Shown: in pieces, positions 27,765 to 37,895 of the stretch
How positions within the stretch are numbered: the first letter of the stretch is position 1
Layout: each line of letters opens with the position of its first letter
Source of the DNA: Ancylobacter moscoviensis
GTDB taxonomy: Bacteria; Pseudomonadota; Alphaproteobacteria; Rhizobiales; Xanthobacteraceae
Reading direction: 5' to 3'
NCBI RefSeq assembly: GCF_007559435.1
Contig: NZ_VMBP01000001.1
Span: forward strand, 621,406-685,405
Length of the DNA stretch: 64,000 nucleotides
The notes under the pieces: model-generated
Databases searched by the model: none
What the model was told of the DNA's origin: nothing
Seen by the model: the letters and a program-made list of their open reading frames with translations, nothing else
Made by a program: the position numbers and the translations under genes

Positions 27765-28655
27765 ATGCAAGCCGATGTCCAGATCCCCTCCGTCCCGCCC
27801 ATCGTCGCGTCCTTCGCCGATCTCGCGCCGCGCTACGACCTCGTGCTGTGCGATGTCTGGGGCGTGCTGCACAACGGCGTCGTCGGCTCGCAGCCGGCCG
27901 CCGACGCGCTGAAGCGGGCGCGGGACGCCGGCACGACGGTGATCCTCGTCTCCAACGCGCCGCGCCCGGCCGAAGGGGTGGCGCGCATCCTCGACGGCTT
28001 CCGCATCCCGCGCGACGCCTATGACGCCATCGTCACCTCCGGCATGGTGACCAACGCGCTGCTCGGAGCCCGGCCGGGCGTGAAGATGTGGCATCTCGGC
28101 CCGGAGCGCGACCTCGGCATCTATGACGGGCTCGACCTCACCCAGACCTCCTTCGAGGCGGCGGAGCTGATCGTCTGCACCGGCCTGTTCGACGACACGG
28201 TGGAGACGCCGGAGGACTACGCGGCGACGCTGAAGGCGGCGCGGGGGCGCAACCTGCCCTTCATCTGCGCCAATCCCGACATCGTGGTGGAGCGCGGCGG
28301 CGACCTGATCTGGTGCGCTGGGGCGATCGCCGAGGCCTATGCGGAGCTCGGCGGCGACGTGGTGTTCTGCGGCAAGCCGCACCGGCCGATCTACGAGACC
28401 GCCTTCGCCACCGCCTCGAAGCTGCGCGGCGAGCCGGTCGACCCAGCCCGCGCCATCGCCATCGGCGACGCGCTGCGCACCGACCTCGCCGGGGCGCTGG
28501 GCTTCGGCATCGACTGCCTGTTCGTCGCCGCCGGCATCCATGCCGGGGAGCTGGGCCTCGAGAACGGCTCGCAGGTCGACCCCGGGGCGCTGGCGCGCCT
28601 GCTGGCCGACGGCCCCGGCCGGCCGGCGGCGGTGACCACCCGCCTCGTCTGGTGA
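27765..28655 (+). CDS. TIGR01459 family HAD-type (IIA) hydrolase
   Basis: A 296-residue haloacid-dehalogenase superfamily phosphatase, class IIA (NagD-like). Motif I reads LVLCDVWGVLHNG, motif II lies in VILVSNAPRP, and motifs III/IV in VFCGKPHRPIYETA and IAIGDALRTDLAGA. This subfamily is largely alphaproteobacterial, its substrate is undefined, and it is usually immediately upstream of ribF, as here. ATG 27765 is the first Met before the conserved N-terminus. Confidence 0.92.
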   Translation: MQADVQIPSVPPIVASFADLAPRYDLVLCDVWGVLHNGVVGSQPAADALKRARDAGTTVILVSNAPRPAEGVARILDGFRIPRDAYDAIVTSGMVTNALLGARPGVKMWHLGPERDLGIYDGLDLTQTSFEAAELIVCTGLFDDTVETPEDYAATLKAARGRNLPFICANPDIVVERGGDLIWCAGAIAEAYAELGGDVVFCGKPHRPIYETAFATASKLRGEPVDPARAIAIGDALRTDLAGALGFGIDCLFVAAGIHAGELGLENGSQVDPGALARLLADGPGRPAAVTTRLVW

Positions 28656-28807
28656 GGGGCTTCCGGCGGACCCTTCCCGACGTGCTCTTTCTCGGCGTGC
28701 TTGCGGGAAACCCCGATTGACGGCGGCGCGGGCCGGCGCCACTTATCGCGCGTGCCGCGCCGCCGGCATGCCGACCCCTCCGCCGTGCCCTTTCCGCGTC
28801 CGGTGAC

Positions 28808-29758
28808 ATGACCCACGCTGCCGCTTCCCCGCACCCCTTCATCGTCCTGCGCGACGGGCAGGTCCTGCCCCCCGGCCTTGCCGCGCCCGTCGTCGCCATC
28901 GGCAATTTCGACGGCGTGCATCGCGGCCATCGCGCGGTGATCGGCACCGCCGTGGACCAGGCGCGCTCGCTCGGGCGGCCGGCGCTGGCGGTGACCTTCG
29001 AGCCGCATCCGCGCGCCTTCTTCCGGCCGGAGGAGCCGATCTTCCGGCTGACCCCCGAGCCGATGAAGCTGAAGCGCCTCGCCGAGACCGGCCTCGACGG
29101 CGCGGTGGTGCTGACCTTCGACGCCGGGCTCGCCGCCAAGGACGCGGAGAGCTTCGTCGCCGACATACTGGTCGGCCGGCTCGGCGTCTCCATGGTGGTG
29201 GCGGGCTACGACTTCCATTTCGGCAAGGGGCGCGGCGGCTCGCCGATCTTCCTGCGCGAGGCGGGGCGGCGGCACGGCTTCGCCGTCGAGATCGTCGCGC
29301 CGCTGCTCGACGAGGGGGCGCAGGTTTCCTCCAGCGTCATCCGCGCCGCGCTGGCGCAGGGCCGCGTCGAGCAGGCCGCCCACATGCTCGGCGCGCCGTG
29401 GGAGGTGGAGGCCGAGGTGATCCACGGCGACAAGCGCGGGCGCGAGCTCGGCTATCCCACCGCCAACATGCGGCTCGACCCGGCGGTGACGCTGGCCCAC
29501 GGCATCTACGCGGTGACGGTGGAGATCGACGGCGTGCGCCACAAGGGCGTGGCGAGCTTCGGCCGCCGCCCGACCTTCGACGACGGCGCGCCGCGGCTGG
29601 AGACCTTCATCTTCGATTTCAGGGGCGACCTCTACGGGCGGGTGCTGCCCGTCGCCTTCCACGCCTATCTGCGCCCCGAGCTGAAGTTCGACAGCATCGA
29701 CGCGCTGATCGCGCAGATGAACGAGGACAGCGCGCGGGCGCGGGCGGCGCTGGACTGA
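28808..29758 (+). CDS. ribF: bifunctional riboflavin kinase/FAD synthetase
   Basis: Makes FMN from riboflavin and FAD from FMN. The 316-residue protein has the nucleotidyl-transferase domain first (IGNFDGVHRGH near residue 33, FEPHPRAFF, and SSSVIR near 177). The riboflavin kinase domain follows (about 190-315), with GDKRGRELGYPTANM and the FGRRPTFDDG region. There is no FMN riboswitch-like structure upstream. It is the second gene of the HAD-ribF-ileS-lspA block. Confidence 0.96.
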   Translation: MTHAAASPHPFIVLRDGQVLPPGLAAPVVAIGNFDGVHRGHRAVIGTAVDQARSLGRPALAVTFEPHPRAFFRPEEPIFRLTPEPMKLKRLAETGLDGAVVLTFDAGLAAKDAESFVADILVGRLGVSMVVAGYDFHFGKGRGGSPIFLREAGRRHGFAVEIVAPLLDEGAQVSSSVIRAALAQGRVEQAAHMLGAPWEVEAEVIHGDKRGRELGYPTANMRLDPAVTLAHGIYAVTVEIDGVRHKGVASFGRRPTFDDGAPRLETFIFDFRGDLYGRVLPVAFHAYLRPELKFDSIDALIAQMNEDSARARAALD

Positions 29759-29780
29759 GCGCCGCGCCAGCTCCCTGAGC

Positions 29781-29836
29781 CGACGCATTTTTCTTTACGC
29801 CGGCGGCCGCCTCGCTCGAAAGCGCGCTAGAGCTCC
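29781..29836. repeat. dispersed repeat with terminal stop codon, copy B (right half)
   Basis: GACGCATTTTTCTTTACGC, CCTCGCTCGAAA and GCTAGAGC align with the right half of the repeat at 11557-11651. The CTA of its right end is the stop codon of the minus-strand LysR gene, just as in copy A it is the stop of the acetyltransferase. Confidence 0.55.
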
Positions 29837-30729
29837 GCGCTGCCCGGCAGCTCCGCCGCCAGCGCGTCGAGCGCGAGGCGCACCTTCACCGGCAGATGCG
29901 GGCTCGCCGGCCACAGCGCGTGGGTGGAGAAGACGAGGCGCGGCAGGTCCGCCAGCAGCGGCACCAGCGTGCCGGCATGCACGCGGTCGCGGATGAGCCA
30001 GCAGGGCAGCCAGGCGAGCCCGTGGCCGGCCTCGGCCGCCTCCGCGATGGATTCGAGATCGTCGAAGCGCAGCCGGCTCGGCGGCGTCGCCTCCACCGGC
30101 CCGCCGGGCAGCGGGAAGGTCCACGCCTTCACCCGCCCGTCCCGCGCATAGGTGATGGCGTGATGGCGGGACAGGTCCGCCAGCCCCGCCGGCGCGCCGT
30201 GGACGGCGAGATAGGCGGGCGCCGCGCACACCGTCATGCGCTGCAGGCCGACCGTGCGGGTCATCAGCCCGCTCCCGTCGCCGATGGCGCCGTTGCGGAT
30301 GGCGAGGTCGTAGCCGTCGTCCACCACGTCCACCAGCCGGTCCGACAGGGCCATGTCGATCTCCAGCCGCGGGTGGCGGGCGGCGAGCCGCGCCAGCACC
30401 GGGGCGACGCAGCGCCGGCCGAACAGCAGCGGCATGGCGACCCGCAGCCGGCCGACGGCCTCGCGCCGGCCGGATTCCAGCGTCGAGCGGCCGGCGCGCA
30501 GCTCGTCCAGCGCCCGCACGCAGCGCTCGTAATAGACCTGCCCGTCGGCGGTGAGGCTCTGGCGGCGGGTGGAGCGGTGGAACAGGCGGACGGCGAGGCG
30601 CGATTCCAGCCGCGCCACCGTCTTGGCGACCGCCGAGCGCGTCAGCCCCATGCGCTCGGCGGCGGCGGAGAAGCTGCCCGTCTCCACCGAGGCCACGAAA
30701 ACGTCGATGCCGGCGAGAACGTCGCTCAT
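29827..30729 (-). CDS. LysR family transcriptional regulator
   Basis: A 300-residue LysR-type regulator. HTH region (about 10-65): FSAAAERMGLTRSAVAKTV and LESRLAVRLFHRSTR. The effector domain has DLAIRNGAIGDGSGLMTR and CAAPAYLAVHG. It diverges from the quinone-oxidoreductase-like gene with a 108-base gap and probably regulates it. The pair interrupts the usual ribF-ileS adjacency, with a dispersed repeat at its left edge. Confidence 0.93.
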   Translation of the reverse strand: MSDVLAGIDVFVASVETGSFSAAAERMGLTRSAVAKTVARLESRLAVRLFHRSTRRQSLTADGQVYYERCVRALDELRAGRSTLESGRREAVGRLRVAMPLLFGRRCVAPVLARLAARHPRLEIDMALSDRLVDVVDDGYDLAIRNGAIGDGSGLMTRTVGLQRMTVCAAPAYLAVHGAPAGLADLSRHHAITYARDGRVKAWTFPLPGGPVEATPPSRLRFDDLESIAEAAEAGHGLAWLPCWLIRDRVHAGTLVPLLADLPRLVFSTHALWPASPHLPVKVRLALDALAAELPGSAEL

Positions 30730-30837
30730 GTCGATTGATGCTCAAAATTCGCCAATGATGGGAAAACCTATCGCAACCGGAGCCTTATGCTCAACGATAA
30801 CGTCCGTCCGACATCGATTTTGGTCAAGGAGCGAATG
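30730..30837. promoter_or_regulatory. divergent promoter region of LysR and oxidoreductase genes
   Basis: AT-richer than its flanks. ATGCTCAA occurs twice as a direct repeat (30738-30745 and 30787-30794). AAGGAG at 30826-30831 serves the rightward gene. The direct repeats could be part of a LysR binding region; no clear long dyad was found. Confidence 0.45.
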
Positions 30838-31863
30838 ATGACGGACAGGATGCGACGCTGGCAGATCGACGATTACGGCCGGGCGGCGCTGGCGCTGAAG
30901 GAGGTGCCGGTGCCGCGCCCCGGCGCCGGCGAGGTGCTGGTGAAGGTGGAGGCGGTCTCGCTCAACTATCGCGACACGCTGGTGATCGCGAACGGCCTCG
31001 GCGCGCCGCTCGACTTCCCCTTCACGCCGGGCTCGGACCTCGCCGGCACGGTGGTGGCGGCGGGCGAGGGCAGCCGCCGTTTCGCCGAGGGCGAGCGGGT
31101 GATCTCCACCTTCTTCCCCGGCTGGATCGACGGGCTGCCCAGGGGGGATTCCGCGACCCTGCCCTATCAGGCACTCGGCGGCGCTTATCCCGGCATGCTG
31201 GCGGATTATGTCGCGCTGCCGGAGGAATGGCTGGTGCGCGCGCCGCGGACGCTGGCGCCCGAGGAGGCCAGCACCCTGCCCTGCGCGGGCCTCACCGCCT
31301 GGTTCGGCCTCGTCGAGCGCGGGGGCCTGAAGGCGGGCGAGACGGTGCTGGTGGAAGGGACGGGCGGCGTCGCCCTGTTCGGCCTCGCCATCGCCCGGGC
31401 GCATGGCGCCCGCACGATCGTCGTCTCCGGCAGCGCCGGCAAGCTGGAGCGGGCGAAGGCGCTCGGCGCCGACATCGGCATCGACCGCACGGCCGGCGAC
31501 TGGGTGGAGGCGGTGCGCGCGGCGACCGGGGGCTATGGCGCCGACCATGTCCTGGCGCTCGCCGGCGGGCCGGCGCTCGGCCGGGCGGTGGAGGTGGCGG
31601 CGATCGGCGGGCGCATCGCCCAGATCGGCATCATCGAGGGATTCGATGCCGCCCTGCCGCTCGGCCCGCTCATGCTCAAGCAGCTCACCCTCAACGGCAT
31701 CGGCGTCGGCCATCGCCGGGCGCTCGAGGATCTGGTGCGGGCGGTGGACACGGCCGGGCTGAAGCCGGTGATCGACGCCCGCTACCGGCTGGAGGAGCTG
31801 CCGGCGGCGCTCGACCATCTCGAACGCGGCGCCTTCGGCAAGATCGTGGTCACGCCGGGCTGA
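30838..31863 (+). CDS. NAD(P)-dependent alcohol dehydrogenase / quinone oxidoreductase (MDR superfamily)
   Basis: A 341-residue medium-chain reductase of the zinc-independent kind. The N-terminal GroES-like domain has [12 protein letters not shown] and [12 protein letters not shown]; the Rossmann part has [20 protein letters not shown] near 175 and [13 protein letters not shown]. No structural-zinc Cys cluster is present. The substrate is not predictable. ATG 30838 is chosen over 30835 because AAGGAG is six bases upstream. It diverges from a LysR gene that is its likely regulator. Confidence 0.9.
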   Translation: MTDRMRRWQIDDYGRAALALKEVPVPRPGAGEVLVKVEAVSLNYRDTLVIANGLGAPLDFPFTPGSDLAGTVVAAGEGSRRFAEGERVISTFFPGWIDGLPRGDSATLPYQALGGAYPGMLADYVALPEEWLVRAPRTLAPEEASTLPCAGLTAWFGLVERGGLKAGETVLVEGTGGVALFGLAIARAHGARTIVVSGSAGKLERAKALGADIGIDRTAGDWVEAVRAATGGYGADHVLALAGGPALGRAVEVAAIGGRIAQIGIIEGFDAALPLGPLMLKQLTLNGIGVGHRRALEDLVRAVDTAGLKPVIDARYRLEELPAALDHLERGAFGKIVVTPG

Positions 31864-31948
31864 GGGCCGGAGCCCGCGAACGGCCTTCGCGCCCTTGCAC
31901 CGCCCCGGCGCTGCGCTTAAACCGTGCGGCGAGTGTAAGGAGCGCGTG

Positions 31949-34900
31949 ATGACGAGCCGCAACAGCGATGGTCGCAGCGAGAACGAGGCCGCCGGCGAGA
32001 GCGCGGCCCGCGATTATTCGTCGACCCTGTTCCTGCCGCAGACGGATTTCCCGATGCGCGCCGGCCTGCCCCAGCGCGAGCCGGAGCTGCTGGCGCGCTG
32101 GGAGCGCATCGACCTCTACGGCCAGCAGCGCAAGGAAGGCGAGGGGCGCCCGCGCTTCGTGCTGCATGACGGCCCGCCCTACGCCAACGGCAACATCCAT
32201 ATCGGCCACGCGCTGAACAAGATCCTGAAAGACGTGGTGGTGCGCTCGCAGGGCGCGCTCGGCCACGATTCGAACTACGTGCCGGGCTGGGACTGCCACG
32301 GCCTGCCGATCGAGTGGAAGATCGAGGAGCAGTACCGCGCCAAGGGCAAGAACAAGGACGAGGTGCCGGTCGTCGAGTTCCGCCAGGAATGCCGTGCCTT
32401 CGCCGAGGGGTGGATCGACGTCCAGCGCGCCGAGTTCAAGCGGCTCGGCGTCGAGGGCGACTGGTCTCACCCCTATGTGACCATGAGCTACGACGCGGAA
32501 GCGCAGATCGCCCGCGAGATCGTGAAGTTCGCCGGCAACGGCCTGCTCTATCGCGGCTCCAAGCCGGTGATGTGGTCGGTGGTGGAGCGCACCGCGCTCG
32601 CCGAGGCGGAGGTCGAGTACCACGATCACACCTCGACCACGATCTATGTGAAGTTCCCGGTCACCGGCTATCGCGAGAGCGACGCCACCGCCGGCGGCCT
32701 GCCCAAGGGGCTGAAGCCGGCGAGCGAGGCGGACGACATCCACCTGTTCCCCTCCTATGAGGGCGCCAGCGTGGTGATCTGGACGACCACGCCCTGGACC
32801 ATCCCCGGCAACCGCGCCGTCGCCTTCTCCAAGGACGTCACCTATGCCGTCTACGAGGTGACGGAGGCGCCGGCCGACAACTGGGCCAAGGTCGGCGAGC
32901 ATTTCATCCTCGCCGACAAGCTCGCCGGGGAGGTGTTCAAGGCCGCCCGCGTCACCGGCTGGGAACGCCGCAAGGAGGTGGACCCGACCCATCTCGTCTG
33001 CGCCCACCCGCTGGCCGGCGTCGAGGGCACGAAGGGCTATTTCGACTTCCCCGTGCCGGTGGTGGCGGGGGACTTCGTCACCGACGAGACCGGCACCGGC
33101 TTCGTGCACATCGCCCCCGGCCACGGCGCCGACGACTTCAACCTCTACATCGCCGAGAGGCTCGGCGAGGTGCCGCATACCGTTGGCCCGGACGGGCGCT
33201 ATTACGACCACGTGCCGCTGTTCGCCGGCCATCGGGTGATGGACGACAAGGGCAAGGACGGCGACGCCAACGACGCGGTGATCAAGGCGCTGGCGGCCGC
33301 CGACAAGCTGATCGCGCGCGGCCGGCTGAAGCACCAGTACCCGCATTCCTGGCGCTCCAAGGCGCCGGTGATCTTCCGCAACACGCCGCAATGGTTCATC
33401 GCGATGGACAAGGACATCGCGGCGGCGGACGGCTCCTCGACGAAGGGCGACACGCTGCGGGCGCGCGCGCTCGGCGGCATCGCCGGCGTCGACTGGGTGC
33501 CGGCCTCCGGCGAGAACCGCATCACCGGCATGATCGAGAACCGCCCGGACTGGGTGGTCTCGCGCCAGCGCGCCTGGGGCGTGCCGATCGCCGTCTTCGT
33601 GAAGGACAGGGGCGACGGCACGGTCGAGATCCTGCGCGACGAACAGGTCAACAGGCGCATCGCCGACGCCTTCGCGGCGGAAGGGGCCGACGCCTGGTAC
33701 AAGGAAGGCGCCGCCCGGCGCTTCCTCGGCAACGATTACGACGCCAATGAGTGGACCAAGGTCGACGACATCCTCGACGTCTGGTTCGACAGCGGCTCCA
33801 CCCATGCCTTCACGCTGGAAGTGCGCGCGGACCTGAAGGTGAACCGCGCCTTCACCGGCGGGCCGGACCGGGTGATGTACCTCGAAGGCTCGGACCAGCA
33901 TCGCGGCTGGTTCCATTCCTCCCTGCTGGAGAGCTGCGGCACGCGCGGGCGCCCGCCCTACGACGTGGTGCTGACCCATGGCTTCGTGCTCGACGAGCAG
34001 GGCCGCAAGATGTCGAAGTCGGTCGGCAACGTGGTCGCCCCGCAGGAGGTGATCAAGTCGTCGGGCGCCGACATATTGCGCCTGTGGGTGTGCGCTTCCG
34101 ACTATTCCGACGACCTGCGCATCGGGCCGGAGATCCTCAAGACCACGGTCGAGACCTACCGCAAGCTGCGCAACACGCTGCGCTGGCTGCTGGGCTCGCT
34201 GCACCACTACCGCGAGGCCGAGCGCATCGCCTATGCCGACATGCCGGCGCTGGAGCGCATGGTGCTGCACCGCCTCGTCGAGCTCGACGCGACGGTGCGC
34301 GAGGCCTATGCGGCCTTCGACTTCAAGCGCGTCAACGCGGCGCTGACCGCCTTCATGACCAGCGAGCTGTCGGCGTTCTATTTCGATGTGCGCAAGGACG
34401 CGCTGTACTGCGACCCGATCTCCTCGGTGACGCGCCGGGCCTGCCTGACCGTGCTGGACGAGGTGTTCAACCGGCTGGTGGTCTGGCTGGCGCCGATCCT
34501 GCCCTTCACGGCGGAAGAGACCTGGCTGTCGCGCTTCCCCTCCGAGACCGGCTCGGTGCATCTCGTCACCTTCCCCGAGACGCCGGCCAAGTGGCGCGAC
34601 GACACGCTCGCCGATGAATGGCGCAAGATCCGCCTCGTGCGGCGCGTGGTGCTGGGGGCGCTGGAAGTGGAGCGCGCGGCCAAGCGCATCGGCTCCAGCC
34701 TGGAGGCGGCGCCGGTGATCCATGTCACCGACCCCAACCTGTTCGCGGCGGTGAGCGCGGTCGACCTCGCGGAGGTGTGCATCACCTCCGACGCGCATCT
34801 GGTGCCGGACGAGGGGCCATCGGGCGCCTTCCGCCTGCCGGACGTGCCTGGCGTCGCGGTGGTGGCGGCGAAGGCGGTGGGCGAGAAATGCGCCCGTTCG

Positions 34901-35008
34901 TGGAAGATCTCGCCGCTGGTGGGCACCGATCCCGAGTTCCCGGACGTGACGCCGCGCGACGCCATGGCGCTGCGCGAGCTGGCCGCCGCGCGGCGGGCGG
35001 CGGAATGA
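31949..35008 (+). CDS. ileS: isoleucine--tRNA ligase
   Basis: Charges tRNA-Ile. The 1019-residue class I synthetase has the HIGH box in [16 protein letters not shown] (near 87) and KMSKS in [10 protein letters not shown] (near 690). The editing domain has [14 protein letters not shown] (near 275), and an anticodon-binding C-terminal domain follows. The N-terminal ~25 residues are polar and variable. It lacks the C-terminal zinc-finger cysteines of the E. coli type. TAAGGAG is six bases before ATG 31949. It is followed after 24 bases by lspA. Confidence 0.97.
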   Translation: MTSRNSDGRSENEAAGESAARDYSSTLFLPQTDFPMRAGLPQREPELLARWERIDLYGQQRKEGEGRPRFVLHDGPPYANGNIHIGHALNKILKDVVVRSQGALGHDSNYVPGWDCHGLPIEWKIEEQYRAKGKNKDEVPVVEFRQECRAFAEGWIDVQRAEFKRLGVEGDWSHPYVTMSYDAEAQIAREIVKFAGNGLLYRGSKPVMWSVVERTALAEAEVEYHDHTSTTIYVKFPVTGYRESDATAGGLPKGLKPASEADDIHLFPSYEGASVVIWTTTPWTIPGNRAVAFSKDVTYAVYEVTEAPADNWAKVGEHFILADKLAGEVFKAARVTGWERRKEVDPTHLVCAHPLAGVEGTKGYFDFPVPVVAGDFVTDETGTGFVHIAPGHGADDFNLYIAERLGEVPHTVGPDGRYYDHVPLFAGHRVMDDKGKDGDANDAVIKALAAADKLIARGRLKHQYPHSWRSKAPVIFRNTPQWFIAMDKDIAAADGSSTKGDTLRARALGGIAGVDWVPASGENRITGMIENRPDWVVSRQRAWGVPIAVFVKDRGDGTVEILRDEQVNRRIADAFAAEGADAWYKEGAARRFLGNDYDANEWTKVDDILDVWFDSGSTHAFTLEVRADLKVNRAFTGGPDRVMYLEGSDQHRGWFHSSLLESCGTRGRPPYDVVLTHGFVLDEQGRKMSKSVGNVVAPQEVIKSSGADILRLWVCASDYSDDLRIGPEILKTTVETYRKLRNTLRWLLGSLHHYREAERIAYADMPALERMVLHRLVELDATVREAYAAFDFKRVNAALTAFMTSELSAFYFDVRKDALYCDPISSVTRRACLTVLDEVFNRLVVWLAPILPFTAEETWLSRFPSETGSVHLVTFPETPAKWRDDTLADEWRKIRLVRRVVLGALEVERAAKRIGSSLEAAPVIHVTDPNLFAAVSAVDLAEVCITSDAHLVPDEGPSGAFRLPDVPGVAVVAAKAVGEKCARSWKISPLVGTDPEFPDVTPRDAMALRELAAARRAAE

Positions 35009-35032
35009 TGCGGCGCGGGTGAAAGCGCGACG

Positions 35033-35521
35033 ATGAAGCTCCGCCTCGCCGGTCCGCTGACGCTCTATGGCGGCCTGTTCGCCCTCGCCGCACTGGCGAT
35101 CGACCAGGGAACCAAGCTCGCCGTGCTCCACGGCGTCGATTTCGGCGAGACCGGCAAGGTCACCCTCACGCCGTTCCTCGACATCGTCTACGCCTGGAAC
35201 ACCGGCATCAGCTACGGGCTGTTCGCGCAGGGCGTGGACGGCTGGTGGCTGCTGGGCGGGCTGAAGATCGTCGCGGCGGTGGTGTTCTGGTTCTGGCTGG
35301 CGCGGGTCGACCGCCGGCTGGAGGCGGCCGCGCTCGGGCTGCTGATCGGCGGCGCGCTCGGCAACGCCATCGACCGCGTGGCCTATGGCGCGGTGTTCGA
35401 CTTCGTGTCGCTACACGCCTTCGGCTATTACTGGTATGTGTTCAACCTGTCCGACGTGGCCATTGTTGCCGGTGTCGGGCTGCTTTTGTATGATTCATTT
35501 TTCGGGGACGCCGCAAAATAG
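35033..35521 (+). CDS. lspA: lipoprotein signal peptidase (signal peptidase II)
   Basis: Cleaves the signal peptide of diacylglyceryl-modified prolipoproteins in the inner membrane. The 162-residue protein has four hydrophobic helices, DQGTKL in the first part, the WNTGISYGLF motif, and the two catalytic Asp in GNAIDRV and FNLSDVAI. It is cotranscribed with ileS, as usual. Confidence 0.96.
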   Translation: MKLRLAGPLTLYGGLFALAALAIDQGTKLAVLHGVDFGETGKVTLTPFLDIVYAWNTGISYGLFAQGVDGWWLLGGLKIVAAVVFWFWLARVDRRLEAAALGLLIGGALGNAIDRVAYGAVFDFVSLHAFGYYWYVFNLSDVAIVAGVGLLLYDSFFGDAAK

Positions 35522-35617
35522 CCGCCCTGGAATGACATCGGAGCTTCCGCACGCTTGAGCGGGGCCCGTCGGCGCGGCCTTCACGCCGCCCACGGACGAT
35601 CCGCAGGAGACGACCGG

Positions 35618-36271
35618 ATGATGAGACGACACCTTGCGACCCGCACCCGGCTGCTGGCCGGAACCGCGCTGTTCGGTGCCCTTCTGGCCGGGGCGCCGGC
35701 CTACGCCCAGGAAGACTCGGACCTTAACCTGACCGGCAAGCTCCTCACCGCGATCGGCCTCGTGGCGCCGCCGCCGCCGGATATCGACTATCGCGAGCGC
35801 GCGCCGCTGGTGGTGCCGCCGTCCGGCGACGCGCTGCCGCCGCCGCGCGATGCCGGCGCCATGGCGCAGAACCCGGCCTGGCCCAAGGACCATGACACGG
35901 TGGCGCGGCAGAAGGCCATCGCCGCCGAGCCGGTGATGCGCGACGAGACCGACACCGCCCACCGCGCGCTTTCGCCCTCGCAGCTCGAGCGCGGCGCCAA
36001 GATCGGCGGGGCGAGCGGCAGCGGCTTCGCCAACCGCCGCAAGAACGACGACAACCGGCTCTCGCTCAACCAACTCGAATTCTTCGGCTGGACGAAGAAG
36101 GAAGAGAAGATGGAGTTCGAGGGCGAGCCGGACCGCGAGCTGCTGACCCAGCCGCCGGTGGGCTACCAGACGCCCGCGCCGGGCGCCGCCTATGGCGTGG
36201 TCGCCGACCGGCCGGAAGAGAAGCAGTGGAGCCTGCCGAGCTGGTTCGACCGCACGCAGTCGAACAAATAG
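35618..36271 (+). CDS. secreted protein of the lspA-M16 block, DUF3035-like
   Basis: A 217-residue exported protein: signal peptide with hydrophobic core LLAGTALFGALLAGAPAYA and cleavage predicted after AYA. It is followed by a Pro-rich region with APLVVPPSGDALPPP, and the C-terminal half is charged. The position right after lspA and the PP-rich RAPLVVPP motif resemble the DUF3035 lipoprotein found at this spot in other alphaproteobacteria, but there is no lipobox Cys here. Function is unknown. ATG 35618 has AGGAG eight bases upstream. Confidence 0.72.
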   Translation: MMRRHLATRTRLLAGTALFGALLAGAPAYAQEDSDLNLTGKLLTAIGLVAPPPPDIDYRERAPLVVPPSGDALPPPRDAGAMAQNPAWPKDHDTVARQKAIAAEPVMRDETDTAHRALSPSQLERGAKIGGASGSGFANRRKNDDNRLSLNQLEFFGWTKKEEKMEFEGEPDRELLTQPPVGYQTPAPGAAYGVVADRPEEKQWSLPSWFDRTQSNK

Positions 36272-36488
36272 GTCCCGGCGGAACATTCGGGTTCCGGCAG
36301 AGACCCCTGCCGCACTTCTGCCGCGTCTCACTTCGCGGTGATCGGGCGTCGCCACGCTTCGCATGAGCGGCGCCCCGTCGCTACATTGCGCCTGCGATCC
36401 CCGCCCCGCGCCGCCCTTCCCGGCGGCACGCCAGATGGCGCCTTCCGGGACGGACGCCGAAACGGATGCCGCTGTGACTGGAAGAATC

Positions 36489-37895
36489 ATGCCCGCACTC
36501 ATGCTGATCGCCGGCGCTGCCGCCGGCGCCGCCGGACTTGCCGCCGCCGCGCCCCGCGCCGAGGCGGCGGAGGTTTCCGAGTTCACCCTCGACAACGGCA
36601 TGCAGGTGGTGGTGGTGCCCGATCACCGGGCGCCGGTGGTCACCCACATGGTGTGGTACCGGGTCGGCTCGGCCGACGAGCAGCCCGGCAAGTCCGGCAT
36701 CGCCCATTTCCTCGAGCACCTGATGTTCAAGGGCACGGCCACGCACCCCGCCGGCGAGTTCTCGCAGGTGGTGTCCAAGCTCGGCGGCCAGGAGAACGCC
36801 TTCACCTCGCAGGACTACACCGCCTATTTCCAGCGTGTCGCCAAGCAGCATCTGGGCACGGTGATGGGCTTCGAGGCCGACCGCATGACCGGCCTCGTGC
36901 TGACCGACGAGGTGGTGCTGCCCGAGCGCGACGTGGTGCTGGAAGAGCGCCGCATGCGCACCGACAACGACCCCAGCGCGCAGCTCTCCGAAGCCGCGCA
37001 GGCGGCGATGTATGTGAACCACCCCTACGGCCACCCGATCATCGGCTGGGAAGACGAGATCAAGCAGCTCAACCGCGAGGACGCGCTCGCCTTCTACCAG
37101 CGCTTCTATACGCCGAACAACGCGATCCTCGTGGTTGCCGGCGACGTGGAGCCGGACGAGGTGAAGAAGCTCGCCGAGGAGACCTACGGCAAGGTGAAGC
37201 CGCGCGCCGAGATCGCCGAGCGCGAGCGCCCGCGCGAGCCGGCGTCGCGCGCCGAGCGCCGCCTCGTGCTGGCGGACGGCCGGGTCGGCCAGCCGGCGCT
37301 GTCGCGCAATTATCTCGTGCCGGCCTTCCGCAACGACAAGCAGGAAAGCGTGGCGCTCGACGTGCTCTCGCAGGTGCTTGGCGGCGCGACCGGGCGTCTC
37401 TACCGCTCGCTGGTGGTGGAGAAGGGCCTCGCCGCCAGCGCGGGCGCCTGGTACCAGTCGACGGCGCTCGACGACACGCGCTTCGGCATCGCCGTCACCC
37501 CGCGCCCGGAGGTGACGATGGAGGTGCTGGAGAAGGCGCTCGACGAGACCCTCGCCGCGCTCGCCAAGGACGGCCCCGATGCCGGCGAGCTGGAACGCGC
37601 CAAGACCCGGCTCGTCGCCGATGCGGTCTACGCGCAGGACAACCAGGCGACACTGGCGCGCATCTACGGTGCCGCGCTTGCCACCGGCTCGACCGCCGAG
37701 GACGTGAAGGACTGGCCCGATCAGGTCAAGCGCGTCACCGCCGAGGAGGTGCGCGACGCCGCCCGCCGCTGGCTGGTGCCGGCGCGCGCGGTGACCAGCC
37801 AGCTCCTGCCGGCCGGTCCGGCTTCGGGCCCGACGCCGGCCGCGGTCGCTCCGCCCGCCGAAAGCGGCCATGCCCGCCCGGAGGACCGTTCGTGA
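36489..37895 (+). CDS. M16 family zinc metallopeptidase, catalytic-type subunit
   Basis: Pitrilysin/processing-peptidase family, about 468 residues, exported by an N-terminal hydrophobic signal (ALMLIAGAAAGAAGLAAAAP). The inverted zinc motif is intact: HFLEHLMFKGT, with the third ligand Glu expected in VVLEERRMR. Two M16 halves follow, the second with ARIYGAALATG. The start is uncertain: GTG 36474 would extend the signal peptide by five residues. It overlaps the second M16 gene by four bases. Confidence 0.92.
   Translation: MPALMLIAGAAAGAAGLAAAAPRAEAAEVSEFTLDNGMQVVVVPDHRAPVVTHMVWYRVGSADEQPGKSGIAHFLEHLMFKGTATHPAGEFSQVVSKLGGQENAFTSQDYTAYFQRVAKQHLGTVMGFEADRMTGLVLTDEVVLPERDVVLEERRMRTDNDPSAQLSEAAQAAMYVNHPYGHPIIGWEDEIKQLNREDALAFYQRFYTPNNAILVVAGDVEPDEVKKLAEETYGKVKPRAEIAERERPREPASRAERRLVLADGRVGQPALSRNYLVPAFRNDKQESVALDVLSQVLGGATGRLYRSLVVEKGLAASAGAWYQSTALDDTRFGIAVTPRPEVTMEVLEKALDETLAALAKDGPDAGELERAKTRLVADAVYAQDNQATLARIYGAALATGSTAEDVKDWPDQVKRVTAEEVRDAARRWLVPARAVTSQLLPAGPASGPTPAAVAPPAESGHARPEDRS

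Noticed and set aside
28656-28807. FMN riboswitch before ribF
   Set aside because: The gap is only about 150 bases and contains none of the conserved RFN-element segments.
31850-35131. Minus-strand open frame antisense to ileS
   Set aside because: Same cause: the plus strand encodes a complete isoleucyl-tRNA synthetase.
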